From: Pseudomonas abyssi
GTDB taxonomy: Bacteria > Pseudomonadota > Gammaproteobacteria > Pseudomonadales > Pseudomonadaceae
Assembly: GCF_002307495.1 (NCBI RefSeq)
Contig: NZ_NTMR01000003.1
Location: 409,602 to 473,601 of the forward strand
DNA: 64,000 bases
Direction: 5' to 3'
In this document: one piece after another, positions 33,847-41,676 of the stretch
How the letters are laid out: the number at the start of each line of letters is the position of its first letter
Position numbering within the stretch: the first letter of the stretch is position 1
The notes under the pieces: model-generated
What the model saw: only the letters and a program-made list of their open reading frames with translations
What the model was told of the DNA's origin: nothing
The model's database searches: none
Translations under genes and position numbers: made by a program

Positions 33847-35217
33847 ATGCGTATGCAACAAACTCTACTGGGTGTCGGTGGTCTGGCTCTGAGCCTGATG
33901 GCATCCTCCGTTATGGCGCAGACCCTGACCCAGGCTGAAATTGATCAGCTGGGCACCAGCCTGACCCCGATTGGGGCAGAAAAGGCCGGTAATGCTGCAG
34001 GCACCATTCCCGAGTGGACTGGTGGCCTGTCCCCTAACGCGGGTCAAGCGCTGGGCGACAACTTCTACGAAGATCCCTACGCTGATCAGCAGCCGGAATT
34101 CGTAATCACCGCGCAGAACTACCAGCAGTACAAGGACAACCTGACCCCGGGTCAGATTGCGTTGTTCGAGCGCTATCCGGAAACCTTCAAAATGCCGGTC
34201 TACAAGACTGAGCGTAGTGTTGGTTACCCGCAGGAAGTCTATGATCAGGTCAAGGCCACTGCTGGTCAGGCCAAGCTGGTCAACGGTGGTGACGGTATCT
34301 CCGATTTCTCGCACGGCACCTTTGCCTTCCCGATTCCCAAATCGGGCGCAGAGATCATCTGGAACCACAACACCCGCTATCGCCTGAACGTGCATCGCTG
34401 GTACATGCAGGCCATGCCGCAAACCAACGGCTCGTTCACGCTGATCAAGCTGGAAGAGGAAGTCGGTTATCCGCAGCAGATGAGCGATGTTGACGAATCG
34501 ACCATGCCCAACACCCTGCTGTTCTTCAAGCAGCGCGTAAACGCGCCGGCTCGTCTGGCGGGTAACGTACTGCTGGTACACGACAGCCTGGATCAGCTGA
34601 AAGAGCCGCGCATGGCGTGGGTATACAACGCCGGTCAGCGCCGCGTACGTCGCGCTCCGCAGGTTGCCTACGACGGCCCGGGTACCGCGTCTGACGGGAT
34701 GCGTACTTCTGACAACTTCGCTATGTATAACGGTGCTCCGGACCGTTACAACTGGCAGCTGGTTGGCAAGAAAGAAGTCTACATCCCCTACAACAGCGGC
34801 AAGCTGACCCGTCGTGGCACCGAGTACGGCGATGTGCTGCAGGCTGGCCACATCAACCCCGACTTCACCCGTTTCGAACTGCACCGTGTGTGGGAAGTTC
34901 AGGGTAACGTCAAGGAAGGTCAACGCCACATCTACGCACAGCGTAACTTCTTTGTGGATGAAGACTCCTGGATGATTGCGCTGGCGGACCACTACGATGG
35001 TCGTGGCACGCTCTGGCGTGTAGGTGAAGGCCACATCGGCTTCAACTACGCCAACCAGATCCCGGGCTACTCCATCGAGACCCTGTATGACCTGCTGGCC
35101 GGCCGTTACATTGCTCTTGGCATGTACACCGAAGAAGTGTCCGGTCCGGACTTCGACTTCGAGCCGAACTACAATCAGTTCACTCCGGCTGCCCTGCGTG
35201 CTTCGGGTATCCGCTAA
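33847..35217 (+). CDS. DUF1329 family protein, copy 2
   Basis: The 456-residue paralogue has exactly the length of copy 1. Its signal peptide (MRMQQTLLGVGGLALSLMASSVMAQT) and the whole DUF1329 core are conserved, and the main changes are near residues 60-80 and 320-335. DNA identity to copy 1 rises to 100 percent over 92 bp (34561-34652), more than expected from the surrounding divergence. Same operon and probable role as copy 1. Confidence 0.9.
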   Translation: MRMQQTLLGVGGLALSLMASSVMAQTLTQAEIDQLGTSLTPIGAEKAGNAAGTIPEWTGGLSPNAGQALGDNFYEDPYADQQPEFVITAQNYQQYKDNLTPGQIALFERYPETFKMPVYKTERSVGYPQEVYDQVKATAGQAKLVNGGDGISDFSHGTFAFPIPKSGAEIIWNHNTRYRLNVHRWYMQAMPQTNGSFTLIKLEEEVGYPQQMSDVDESTMPNTLLFFKQRVNAPARLAGNVLLVHDSLDQLKEPRMAWVYNAGQRRVRRAPQVAYDGPGTASDGMRTSDNFAMYNGAPDRYNWQLVGKKEVYIPYNSGKLTRRGTEYGDVLQAGHINPDFTRFELHRVWEVQGNVKEGQRHIYAQRNFFVDEDSWMIALADHYDGRGTLWRVGEGHIGFNYANQIPGYSIETLYDLLAGRYIALGMYTEEVSGPDFDFEPNYNQFTPAALRASGIR

Positions 35218-35248
35218 GTTCTGATGCTGCTTTGATGTTTGGGTTTTA

Positions 35249-35276
35249 GGGGGTATCTTCGGATACCCCCTTTTTT
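35249..35276 (+). terminator. Rho-independent terminator of module 2
   Basis: A perfect 9-bp stem GGGGGTATC / GATACCCCC with a very stable TTCG tetraloop is followed by six T residues, 32 nt after the DUF1329 stop. Confidence 0.97.
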
Positions 35277-35369
35277 CGTTATTATCCTGCCTGCTTTCCC
35301 TGAGTCCGGCCGGCCAGTCTGCTAAACTGCGTGCTTGTCCCGAGCAGATCAACCGACCGAGTAACTCTT

Positions 35370-36677
35370 TTGTTCAGTGAACTCCCATTGCACGAGCGCT
35401 TGCTGAAAGCGCTTGCCGAACTGTCCTTCCAGCAGCCAACAGAGGTGCAGCAACAGGCCATTCCTGCTGCCATCGAAGGGCGCGATCTTTACGTCATCGC
35501 ACAAACCGGTAGCGGCAAGACCGCCGCCTATGTGCTGCCCATCCTGCAACGTCTGATGCAGGGCGACAGCAAGCCCCTGGCCCCGCGCGGGCTGATTCTG
35601 GTACCGACGCGCGAGCTGGCAAGGCAGGTGCTCAAGGACATTGCCGCTCTGGCGCAGTTCACCTTTCTCAAGGCGGAGCAGGTCACCGGGGGCGAGGACT
35701 TCAAGGTGCAGGCCGCGCGGCTGCGCAAGAATCCGGATATTGTGGTTGCCACGCCAGGGCGTGCGCTGGAGCAGTTGACCGCTGGCAATCTGGAGTTGAC
35801 GGCGGTGCAGACCCTGGTGCTGGATGAAGCCGATCGCATGCTGGACATGGGCTTTTCCGAGGACGTGGGCAAGTTGGCAGAGGCCTGTCCCGAGCAGCGT
35901 CAAACCATGCTGTTTTCAGCGACCAAGGGTAACCGCGGTTTGCAACGCATGATTGATACCGTGCTGACCGAGCCGCAGATTCTTGAGCTGAACTCGGTAC
36001 GTGATGACACCCCAAGCATTACCCAGCAGGTTATCCCGGCGGATGACAATGCGCACAAGGAAGCCATGCTCAAGTGGCTGATGCTGAACCAGGGCGAAGG
36101 CAAGACCATTGTCTTTACCAACACTCGGGTAATGGCTGATCGCATCAACGGCGTGCTGCGCGCCCTCGACCTGCGCGTGTATGTGCTGCACGGCGAGAAG
36201 GACCAGAAAGACCGCTACATGGCGGTTGAGCGCTTCAAGCAGGGCGCCAACGGCATTCTGGTGGCGACCGATGTTGCTGCCCGTGGTCTGGATATCGTCG
36301 AGCTGGATCGGGTGGTCAACTTTGACATGCCGCGCAGCGGCGACGACTACCTGCATCGCGTTGGCCGTACCGGCCGTGCCGGCGCTGAAGGCCTGGCGAT
36401 CTCGCTGGTCAGTCCGCATGAGTGGAACCTGATGTCGAGCATTGAGCGCTATCTGCGTCGTCAGTTCGAGCGTCGCTTGCTGGCGGAGGTGCCGGGCAGC
36501 TTCAAGGGTCCGAAGAAGGTCAAGTCATCGGGCAAGCCGGTGGGGGCCAAAAAGAAGAAAGACGGCAAGAAGGTCGCCAAGCCGAAGAAGCCCAAAGCAG
36601 GCAAGCGTCCGTCCCGTCCACCGGTAGGACAGGTGGTGACGTCATCTGACGGTCTGGCGCCGCCCAAACGCCGCTGA
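35370..36677 (+). CDS. DEAD-box ATP-dependent RNA helicase
   Basis: The 435-residue helicase has all core motifs: a Q-motif region (FQQPTEVQQQAIPAAIEGRD), motif I AQTGSGKT, Ia PTRELARQ, Ib TPGRALEQ, II DEAD (VLDEADRMLDMGF), III SAT, V ATDVAARGLD and VI HRVGRTGRAG. A Lys/Pro-rich basic tail of about 55 residues would bind RNA. The start is taken as TTG (MFSELPLHERLLKAL), the usual N-terminus of this group; no ATG fits upstream. It probably remodels structured RNA or pre-ribosomes. Confidence 0.92.
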   Translation: MFSELPLHERLLKALAELSFQQPTEVQQQAIPAAIEGRDLYVIAQTGSGKTAAYVLPILQRLMQGDSKPLAPRGLILVPTRELARQVLKDIAALAQFTFLKAEQVTGGEDFKVQAARLRKNPDIVVATPGRALEQLTAGNLELTAVQTLVLDEADRMLDMGFSEDVGKLAEACPEQRQTMLFSATKGNRGLQRMIDTVLTEPQILELNSVRDDTPSITQQVIPADDNAHKEAMLKWLMLNQGEGKTIVFTNTRVMADRINGVLRALDLRVYVLHGEKDQKDRYMAVERFKQGANGILVATDVAARGLDIVELDRVVNFDMPRSGDDYLHRVGRTGRAGAEGLAISLVSPHEWNLMSSIERYLRRQFERRLLAEVPGSFKGPKKVKSSGKPVGAKKKKDGKKVAKPKKPKAGKRPSRPPVGQVVTSSDGLAPPKRR

Positions 36678-36749
36678 CGCTGCGCCAGGGGTTGCGCACT
36701 CCCTGGCCGATCCGTTAGAGTCGAGTCATCATTCAAAGGTAACCATGCC

Positions 36750-36866
36750 ATGACGCTTCGCACCGCACAGATCAACACCGCCAGCACCCTGCGTGCTGTC
36801 GCTGCTGCGCGCGCGTCAATCGGTTGCTTTTATTTTGGGTATTGGTTTAGCCAAAGGCGCGCCTGA
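36750..36866 (+). CDS. Leader peptide 1 of the DAHP synthase gene (attenuator)
   Basis: A 38-codon ORF (MTLRTAQINT at the start) ends with an aromatic-rich run CFYFGYWF at residues 26-33; six of seven residues 27-33 are Phe, Tyr or Trp. AAAGG lies about 8 nt before the ATG. The stop codon falls inside a GCGCCTG/CAGGCGC hairpin (36859-36880), and a strong terminator follows 48 nt later. This is the layout of an attenuation leader in which ribosome stalling at Phe/Tyr/Trp codons would control read-through. The assignment is inference from sequence alone. Confidence 0.8.
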   Translation: MTLRTAQINTASTLRAVAAARASIGCFYFGYWFSQRRA

Positions 36867-36914
36867 TACCCCACAGGCGCCCTGAATTGACGGGTCGCCA
36901 CCAGAGAATCAAGA

Positions 36915-36946
36915 AACCCCGGTCGGCCTCCCGACCGGGGTTTTTT
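36915..36946 (+). terminator. Attenuator terminator upstream of the DAHP synthase gene
   Basis: A perfect 12-bp stem AACCCCGGTCGG / CCGACCGGGGTT with a CCTC loop merges into TTTTTT. It lies after leader peptide 1 and 178 nt before the DAHP synthase start, within the same transcript. It could also end helicase transcription. Confidence 0.93.
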
Positions 36947-36983
36947 ATTTGGCTTTGATTTTTACTGACTTTGAGGATTGACC

Positions 36984-37085
36984 ATGTACGTACCACGCAC
37001 TTTTTACCCCCGTTCTTACCGCAGCTGGCGATTTTGCACTGGCACTCTGACCACACGACATTCTCTCGATCGAACACCTGGATAG
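36984..37085 (+). CDS. Leader peptide 2 of the DAHP synthase gene
   Basis: A 33-codon ORF with an excellent SD (GAGG, 7 nt before the ATG) encodes MYVPRTFYPRSYRSWRF and then a tail without aromatics. Six of the first 17 residues are Tyr, Phe or Trp. It begins 38 nt after the attenuator and ends 39 nt before the DAHP synthase start. A hairpin (GGCGG/CCGCC, 37092-37106) in that gap could mask or expose the AAGGAAG SD. A second level of aromatic sensing is inferred. Confidence 0.65.
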   Translation: MYVPRTFYPRSYRSWRFCTGTLTTRHSLDRTPG

Positions 37086-37124
37086 CGCTGCGGCGGCAAG
37101 ACCGCCCAGCCAAGGAAGCAAAAC

Positions 37125-38192
37125 ATGACCGCCACTGTAACCGCACTTGCCAGCGCAGCGCCGACCACGCAAAGCGCCGCCCGCCGTACCCACACTTTGC
37201 CGACGCCAGCCCAGCTGCGCGAGCGCCTGCCCTTGAGCCAGGCTCAGGCTGACGCCATTGAGGCGCACCGCCAGGCTATCCGAGACATTCTTGCTGGCCG
37301 GGATGACCGCCTGCTGGTCATTACCGGCCCCTGTTCGCTGCACGACGCCGACGCTGCCGTCGAGTACGCGGAACGTCTGGCTGCGCTGCAGGCCCGCGTG
37401 GCTGATCGCTTGCTGCTGGTGATGCGCGCCTACGTCGAGAAGCCGCGTACCACGGTAGGCTGGAAGGGCATGCTCTACGACCCGCAGCTGGACGGTAGCG
37501 GCGATATGGCGGCGGGTCTGGCGCTGTCCCGTCGTACCATGTTGGCGATTACTGAACTGGGGCTGCCCATTGCGACCGAGCTGCTGCAGCCGCTGGCGGC
37601 CAGCTACCTGGATGACTTGCTGAGCTGGGGCTGTATCGGCGCACGCACCAGTGAGTCGCAGATTCATCGCGAGCTGGTCAGTGGCCTGCACCTGCCTGTC
37701 GGCTTCAAGAACGGAACCGACGGCAGTCTGACTGTCGCCTGTGATGCGATGCGCTCGGCACGGCATCCGCACCAGCATTTCGGCGTAGACATGCATGGGC
37801 GTCCGGCGCTGATTGAAACCGCCGGCAACCCGGATACCCATATCGTACTGCGCGGTGGTCACAGTGGTCCGAACTACCAGGCCGATGCCGTCGCCAAGGT
37901 GCGTGCGGATCTGGAGCGTCTGGGCATGCCGGTCGCAATGGTGGTGGACTGCAGTCACGCCAACAGTGGCAAGGATCCGTTGCGGCAGCCCGAGGTGTTG
38001 GCCGACGTTGTGGCCCAGCGGGCAGCGGGCGAGACTGGTCTGCGCGGCGTCATGCTCGAAAGCCACCTGTTTGATGGTTGTCAGGCATTGTCGGGTGAGC
38101 TGCGTTACGGCGTATCCATCACGGACGGATGCCTGGGCTGGGAGGCGACCGAGCGCTCGCTGATCGACGCTGCCGACCAGTTGCGCTGCTGA
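37125..38192 (+). CDS. Class I 3-deoxy-7-phosphoheptulonate (DAHP) synthase
   Basis: The 355-residue enzyme catalyses the first shikimate-pathway step, PEP plus erythrose 4-phosphate to DAHP. Class I AroF/G/H motifs are all present: LLVITGPCSLHDADAAVEYAERL, VMRAYVEKPRTTVGWKGMLYDPQLDGS, GARTSESQIHRELVSGL, VGFKNGTDGS, HSGPNYQ, DCSHANSGKD and GVMLESHLFDG. Which aromatic acid inhibits it cannot be read from sequence. AAGGAAG lies 7 nt upstream. The two preceding leader peptides and terminator suggest attenuation by aromatic amino acids. Confidence 0.93.
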   Translation: MTATVTALASAAPTTQSAARRTHTLPTPAQLRERLPLSQAQADAIEAHRQAIRDILAGRDDRLLVITGPCSLHDADAAVEYAERLAALQARVADRLLLVMRAYVEKPRTTVGWKGMLYDPQLDGSGDMAAGLALSRRTMLAITELGLPIATELLQPLAASYLDDLLSWGCIGARTSESQIHRELVSGLHLPVGFKNGTDGSLTVACDAMRSARHPHQHFGVDMHGRPALIETAGNPDTHIVLRGGHSGPNYQADAVAKVRADLERLGMPVAMVVDCSHANSGKDPLRQPEVLADVVAQRAAGETGLRGVMLESHLFDGCQALSGELRYGVSITDGCLGWEATERSLIDAADQLRC

Positions 38193-38346
38193 TACTCATG
38201 TTGCCGCCGCCCAGTTGGTCGGCGGCTCGCCTGTTTCGGCCACCAGTCGGTCAACGTCGGCGGTCACCGCCTCAAGCGTGATGGCCGCCCATCGCTGCTT
38301 TCTGTTGCAGGCCGGGTGCTCGCTCGTCGATGCCCAGCGATGACTG

Positions 38347-39531
38347 TCAGGCGGGCTGTGGAGCGGTGTTTGCCTGATGCAGGAAAAATCCCGTCAGCGA
38401 GCACAGCGCGGCGCCACTGAGCAGCAGGCCCAAGGTCAACGCAGGTGGCAGAGCGACGGCGCTGATCAACCCGCTACCGATGGCGGCAATCGTCATCTGG
38501 AGAAAGCCCAACAGGGATGACGCCAGTCCCGCCTGTTGAGCGAAAGGTTGCAGGGTGGCCGCGGTGCCCAATGGGTTGATGACGCCCATGCCCGCCAGGA
38601 ACAGGCAGATTGCCAGGGTGAATTGCGCAAGGCTCTGGCCTTCATGCATGAGCACCTGAAGCACGCCGCCGGACAGGGCGAGCAGGCTGCCGACAATGAT
38701 GACCTGAGTGGCGCCCCAGCGCTGGGCCAGGCGCGGGGCAAGAATGCCTGCGCTGAACACCACCAGGACCGTCGCGGCGAAGAACAACCCGAGCTGCAGG
38801 CTGCTGTATCCCATATCACGCATCATGATGATTGGCGCGGAGGCGAAGAAGGCGTACAGCCCGCCAATGACCGTGCTGACGGCCAGTGCTGGCAGGGCAA
38901 AGCGGCGGTCGCTGGCGAGGTGCAGATAGGCCCGCGCGATGTTGGCTGCCGTCATGCTGAACCGTGCCGAAGGTTCGTGGCTCTCTCCCATGAACAAACT
39001 GTGGCTGATGATCAGCACGACCCCCGCCAGGGCCACCAGTACAAAGCTGGTGCGCCAGCCAAACTGACTGTCGATCAGGCTGCCGAGCAGGGGAGAGAAG
39101 CCGGGCGCGGCAGCCATGGCGACCATGATGAAAGCCAGTGCCTTGGCCAGCAGCGGGCCGTCATACAGGTCACGAGCCACCGCACGCGCCAGGACTGATG
39201 CAGCGCACACGCCCGCGGCCTGCGTCACTCTGGCTGCAATCATGGTGTTGAGGTCGCTCGCCCAGGCGCCGAGCAGACTGCCGAGCACAAAGAGGGTCAG
39301 GCCACCGAGAATCAGCGGTCGACGACCATAGCGATCAGACAGTGGCCCGACCAGCAATTGTCCCAGGGCAAACACGATGAAGAAGCTGCTGAGCGTCAGT
39401 GCCATCTCGTCGGCACTGGCATTCAGCGCCGTGGCCATTGCGGGGAAGGACGGCAGAATGATGGTGGTCGACAGGGTGCCTATGGCGGCCAGGCCGGAGA
39501 GCAGCACCAGATTGCCGGTTGAGGTACTCAT
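38347..39531 (-). CDS. Bcr/CflA-type MFS efflux transporter
   Basis: The 394-residue protein has 12 hydrophobic segments and the drug:H+ antiporter-1 marks: TLSTTIILPSFPAMATALNAS in helix 1, the motif A loop GPLSDRYGRRPLILGG, and RVTQAAGVCAASVLARAVARDLYDG, a strong Bcr/CflA signature. It probably exports a toxic or metabolic compound. The coding region overlaps the upstream hydrolase gene by 4 nt, forming a two-gene operon. The 154 bp downstream, toward the DAHP synthase gene, hold nothing I can identify. Confidence 0.9.
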   Translation of the reverse strand: MSTSTGNLVLLSGLAAIGTLSTTIILPSFPAMATALNASADEMALTLSSFFIVFALGQLLVGPLSDRYGRRPLILGGLTLFVLGSLLGAWASDLNTMIAARVTQAAGVCAASVLARAVARDLYDGPLLAKALAFIMVAMAAAPGFSPLLGSLIDSQFGWRTSFVLVALAGVVLIISHSLFMGESHEPSARFSMTAANIARAYLHLASDRRFALPALAVSTVIGGLYAFFASAPIIMMRDMGYSSLQLGLFFAATVLVVFSAGILAPRLAQRWGATQVIIVGSLLALSGGVLQVLMHEGQSLAQFTLAICLFLAGMGVINPLGTAATLQPFAQQAGLASSLLGFLQMTIAAIGSGLISAVALPPALTLGLLLSGAALCSLTGFFLHQANTAPQPA

Positions 39532-40346
39532 GCGCGGGCACCGGCTGTTAGGGCGCTGATGAGCAGCGCGCAGCAGCGGTCGATCACTTGCGGGTCGGTG
39601 AGGATGCGTCTGTGGCCCAGCCCCTCCAGTTCGACCAGCTCGGCGGCAGACCAGTGTTTGTGCAGGTCTTTCGAGGCGGCGAAGGGTACGACGCGGTCTG
39701 CCGGGTCATGCAGAATCAGCCCCGGATGCTGCAAGCCGTGCTTCAGGGCGTCGATGTCTGCAGCGCTGGTCTCGCAGCCGATGTGCTGTTCCACCCAGGC
39801 ATGAAATTGCTGTTGCTCCTCGGCATCCAATCGGTATCCCAAGGCCTGCAGTTTGACCACCGGTGTGAGCGAGGAGGGGCCGCAGAGGTGGGCGCTGGCC
39901 TTGACCTGAAGGCCGTTGGCGAAGGCCATCAACGAGGCGGCCGAGCCAAGCGAGTGGGCGATGATACCGTGGATGGGACCAAGACTCTCTGCCACGGCGG
40001 AGAGTGCGCGGCCTGCGTGTACCGGGCTGCTCAGCTCGCCGCCTGAGTCGCCATGGGCCGGGAGGTCAAACAGCGTGACCGCGAAACCGGCGCGTACCAA
40101 TGGTTCGACATAGCCAGCCAGGTGCGAGCCGCGGCTGTCCCAGCCATGTACCAGCAACACCTGGGGGCCAAGTCCAAAGCGCCACAGGGCGATATCGCCG
40201 TCCTCGAAGGGCAGCACGCTGTGCTGAGCCTGAGCCAGCAAACTGCGCTCCAGACTGCTGGCCTGAATACGTTGCGGCACGCTGAAAGCGCGGCAGGCGC
40301 TGTCGAGTGCGGATGAAGGGGCGACGCTGGCGTGCTGGCTGGTCAT
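39528..40346 (-). CDS. Alpha/beta hydrolase
   Basis: The 272-residue protein has the fold's landmarks: oxyanion-type LLVHGWDSRGSHL, VTLFDLPAHGDS, the nucleophile elbow GIIAHSLGSAAS (G-x-S-x-G variant, with S as nucleophile), the acid in LILHDPADRVVPF and the catalytic His in LEGLGHRRIL. It is cytosolic, with no signal peptide. The substrate is not evident. It is co-transcribed with the Bcr-type exporter, so it may modify or detoxify the same compound. Upstream lies an AT-rich promoter-like stretch near 40360-40400. Confidence 0.88.
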   Translation of the reverse strand: MTSQHASVAPSSALDSACRAFSVPQRIQASSLERSLLAQAQHSVLPFEDGDIALWRFGLGPQVLLVHGWDSRGSHLAGYVEPLVRAGFAVTLFDLPAHGDSGGELSSPVHAGRALSAVAESLGPIHGIIAHSLGSAASLMAFANGLQVKASAHLCGPSSLTPVVKLQALGYRLDAEEQQQFHAWVEQHIGCETSAADIDALKHGLQHPGLILHDPADRVVPFAASKDLHKHWSAAELVELEGLGHRRILTDPQVIDRCCALLISALTAGARA

Positions 40347-40500
40347 GGCGGTGCTCCAAATTTATATGATGGTGTTAATGTAATTTAAATGTCGCTCATC
40401 ATTCTAAGGCGGTCAAGGCTTTTTTCAGGAACTCTGCTGTCTGGCCCTGTGTGCGGGCAGCTGGGGGTGTGGGTGTTGCGAGTTAGGCGGAACGGACTAG

Positions 40501-40567
40501 GGAAGCACTGATTAACGCTGCACGCTTGAGCACTCGTAGAGAGCGTGTGGAATTAATCGGTGCTTCC
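40501..40567. repeat. Short copy of a dispersed GGAAGC element
   Basis: A 15-bp terminal inverted repeat, GGAAGCACTGATTAA with TTAATCGGTGCTTCC (14 of 15), encloses GCTGCACGCTTGAGCACTCG and AGAGCGTGTGGAA. Longer relatives with the same ends and core lie at 51483-51747 and 63847-63975, so this is an internally deleted member. Confidence 0.75.
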
Positions 40568-40618
40568 TAAGTCGGCTGCGGCAAGGTTGGTGATGCCGAT
40601 CAGCGGCCTTGCTGCAGA

Positions 40619-41548
40619 TCAGCTGGCGGACGTGTCGCCAGCCAGGGCATCAAGGAAACTCTCCAGCACCAGGTGCGGGCGCCGACCTTTGCGTGTCACC
40701 GCGGACAGCACCAGATCGTAGTAATAGCGAGCGGGATCAAGCGCGCGCATGCGGCCACTGGTAACCCACTGGGCGGCGTAGTGGTCTGGCAGGTAGCCGA
40801 TGTAGTGACCGGTCAGCAACAGAAAGGCAATACCCTCGCGGTCGGATGCCGTGGCGGTGCAGCGCAACTGCTGAAACTGCTCCTGCACCTCGGCGGGTAC
40901 GCGAAAGCTGGGGGAGATGGCATCGTGGCGCTGCAGCTCTTGTCGAGTAAGCTGGCTGTCTTCCAGCTCAAACAGGGGGTGGCCAGCGGCGCAGTACAGT
41001 TCGGCGCGTTCGCTGTATAGCGGTTGGTACTCCAGGCCGGAGAGAGCGCCTACCTGTGGAATTACGCCGACATGCAGGCGGCCATCGAGTACGCCCTGTT
41101 CAACCTGTCCCGGCGCCGACATGCTGATCTGGATGCGCACGTCCGGGCCGCGTGTTTTCAGACCTGCCAGCGCGTGGGTAACGCGCATGTGGGGCATGGT
41201 GACCAGGTTGTCGGTCAGTCCGATGTTGAGTTCACCGCGCAGGTGCTGGTGCAGCCCGTTGACCTCGGTGCGGAAGTTTTCCAGCGCGGAGAACAATTGC
41301 AGCGCCGCCTGATACACCTCGCGTCCATCCTCGGTCATGGCAAAGCCGGCGCGGCCACGCTGGCACAGGCGCAAGCCCAGGCGCTGCTCCAGGTCGCTCA
41401 TTTGTTGGCTAATGGCCGAGCGGCCGATGCCCAGCACGCTTTCAGCCACGGAAAAGCCGCCGCATTCAACCACTGTGCGGAACACGCGCAGCAGGCGCAG
41501 ATCAATATCTGACAACTGGGCCAGAGGCGTAGAGCGACGGTTTTTCAT
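40619..41548 (-). CDS. LysR-family transcriptional regulator
   Basis: The 309-residue regulator has an N-terminal winged HTH (LRLLRVFRTVVECGGFSVAESVLGIGRSAISQQMSDLEQRLGLRLCQR) and a periplasmic-binding-like effector domain (GELNIGLTDNLVTMPHMRVTHAL onwards). It is divergent from the omega-amino acid transaminase operon, with 128 bp between. It is the likely regulator, with beta-alanine or a related amine as possible effector; that is inference from context. Confidence 0.9.
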   Translation of the reverse strand: MKNRRSTPLAQLSDIDLRLLRVFRTVVECGGFSVAESVLGIGRSAISQQMSDLEQRLGLRLCQRGRAGFAMTEDGREVYQAALQLFSALENFRTEVNGLHQHLRGELNIGLTDNLVTMPHMRVTHALAGLKTRGPDVRIQISMSAPGQVEQGVLDGRLHVGVIPQVGALSGLEYQPLYSERAELYCAAGHPLFELEDSQLTRQELQRHDAISPSFRVPAEVQEQFQQLRCTATASDREGIAFLLLTGHYIGYLPDHYAAQWVTSGRMRALDPARYYYDLVLSAVTRKGRRPHLVLESFLDALAGDTSAS

Positions 41549-41603
41549 AGTTTAGTAGTTGCCAAACTGAAGGTATAAAAAGTCATGTTTTATCATAACT
41601 TTT
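41549..41603. promoter_or_regulatory. Two dyads in the LysR/transaminase intergenic region
   Basis: AGTTT-N10-AAACT (41549-41568) and AAAAGT-N14-ACTTTT (41578-41603) lie just upstream of the LysR start. AT-rich dyads of this kind, about two turns apart, fit recognition and activation sites of LysR proteins. Confidence 0.55.
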
Positions 41604-41676
41604 GCTGTGGCAACGTATGTGCATTGAAAACACTGGCGTAGACGCGCCTTTTGCCGACTTATAGTGAGGCACCACC

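Noticed and set aside
36892..36919. Antiterminator pairing GGGT with ACCC in the DAHP synthase leader
   Set aside because: Only four pairs are visible; too weak to claim an alternative structure, although one may exist.
38193..38346. Short minus-strand open frame of about 48 codons in the DAHP synthase/MFS gap
   Set aside because: No start codon with an SD and no recognisable sequence; it may be a relic, but it cannot be supported.
41608..41623. TGGCAACGTATGTGCA upstream of bauA as a sigma54 promoter
   Set aside because: The GG and GC spacing is right, but two consensus positions fail. The operon is paired with a LysR protein, which does not normally activate sigma54.
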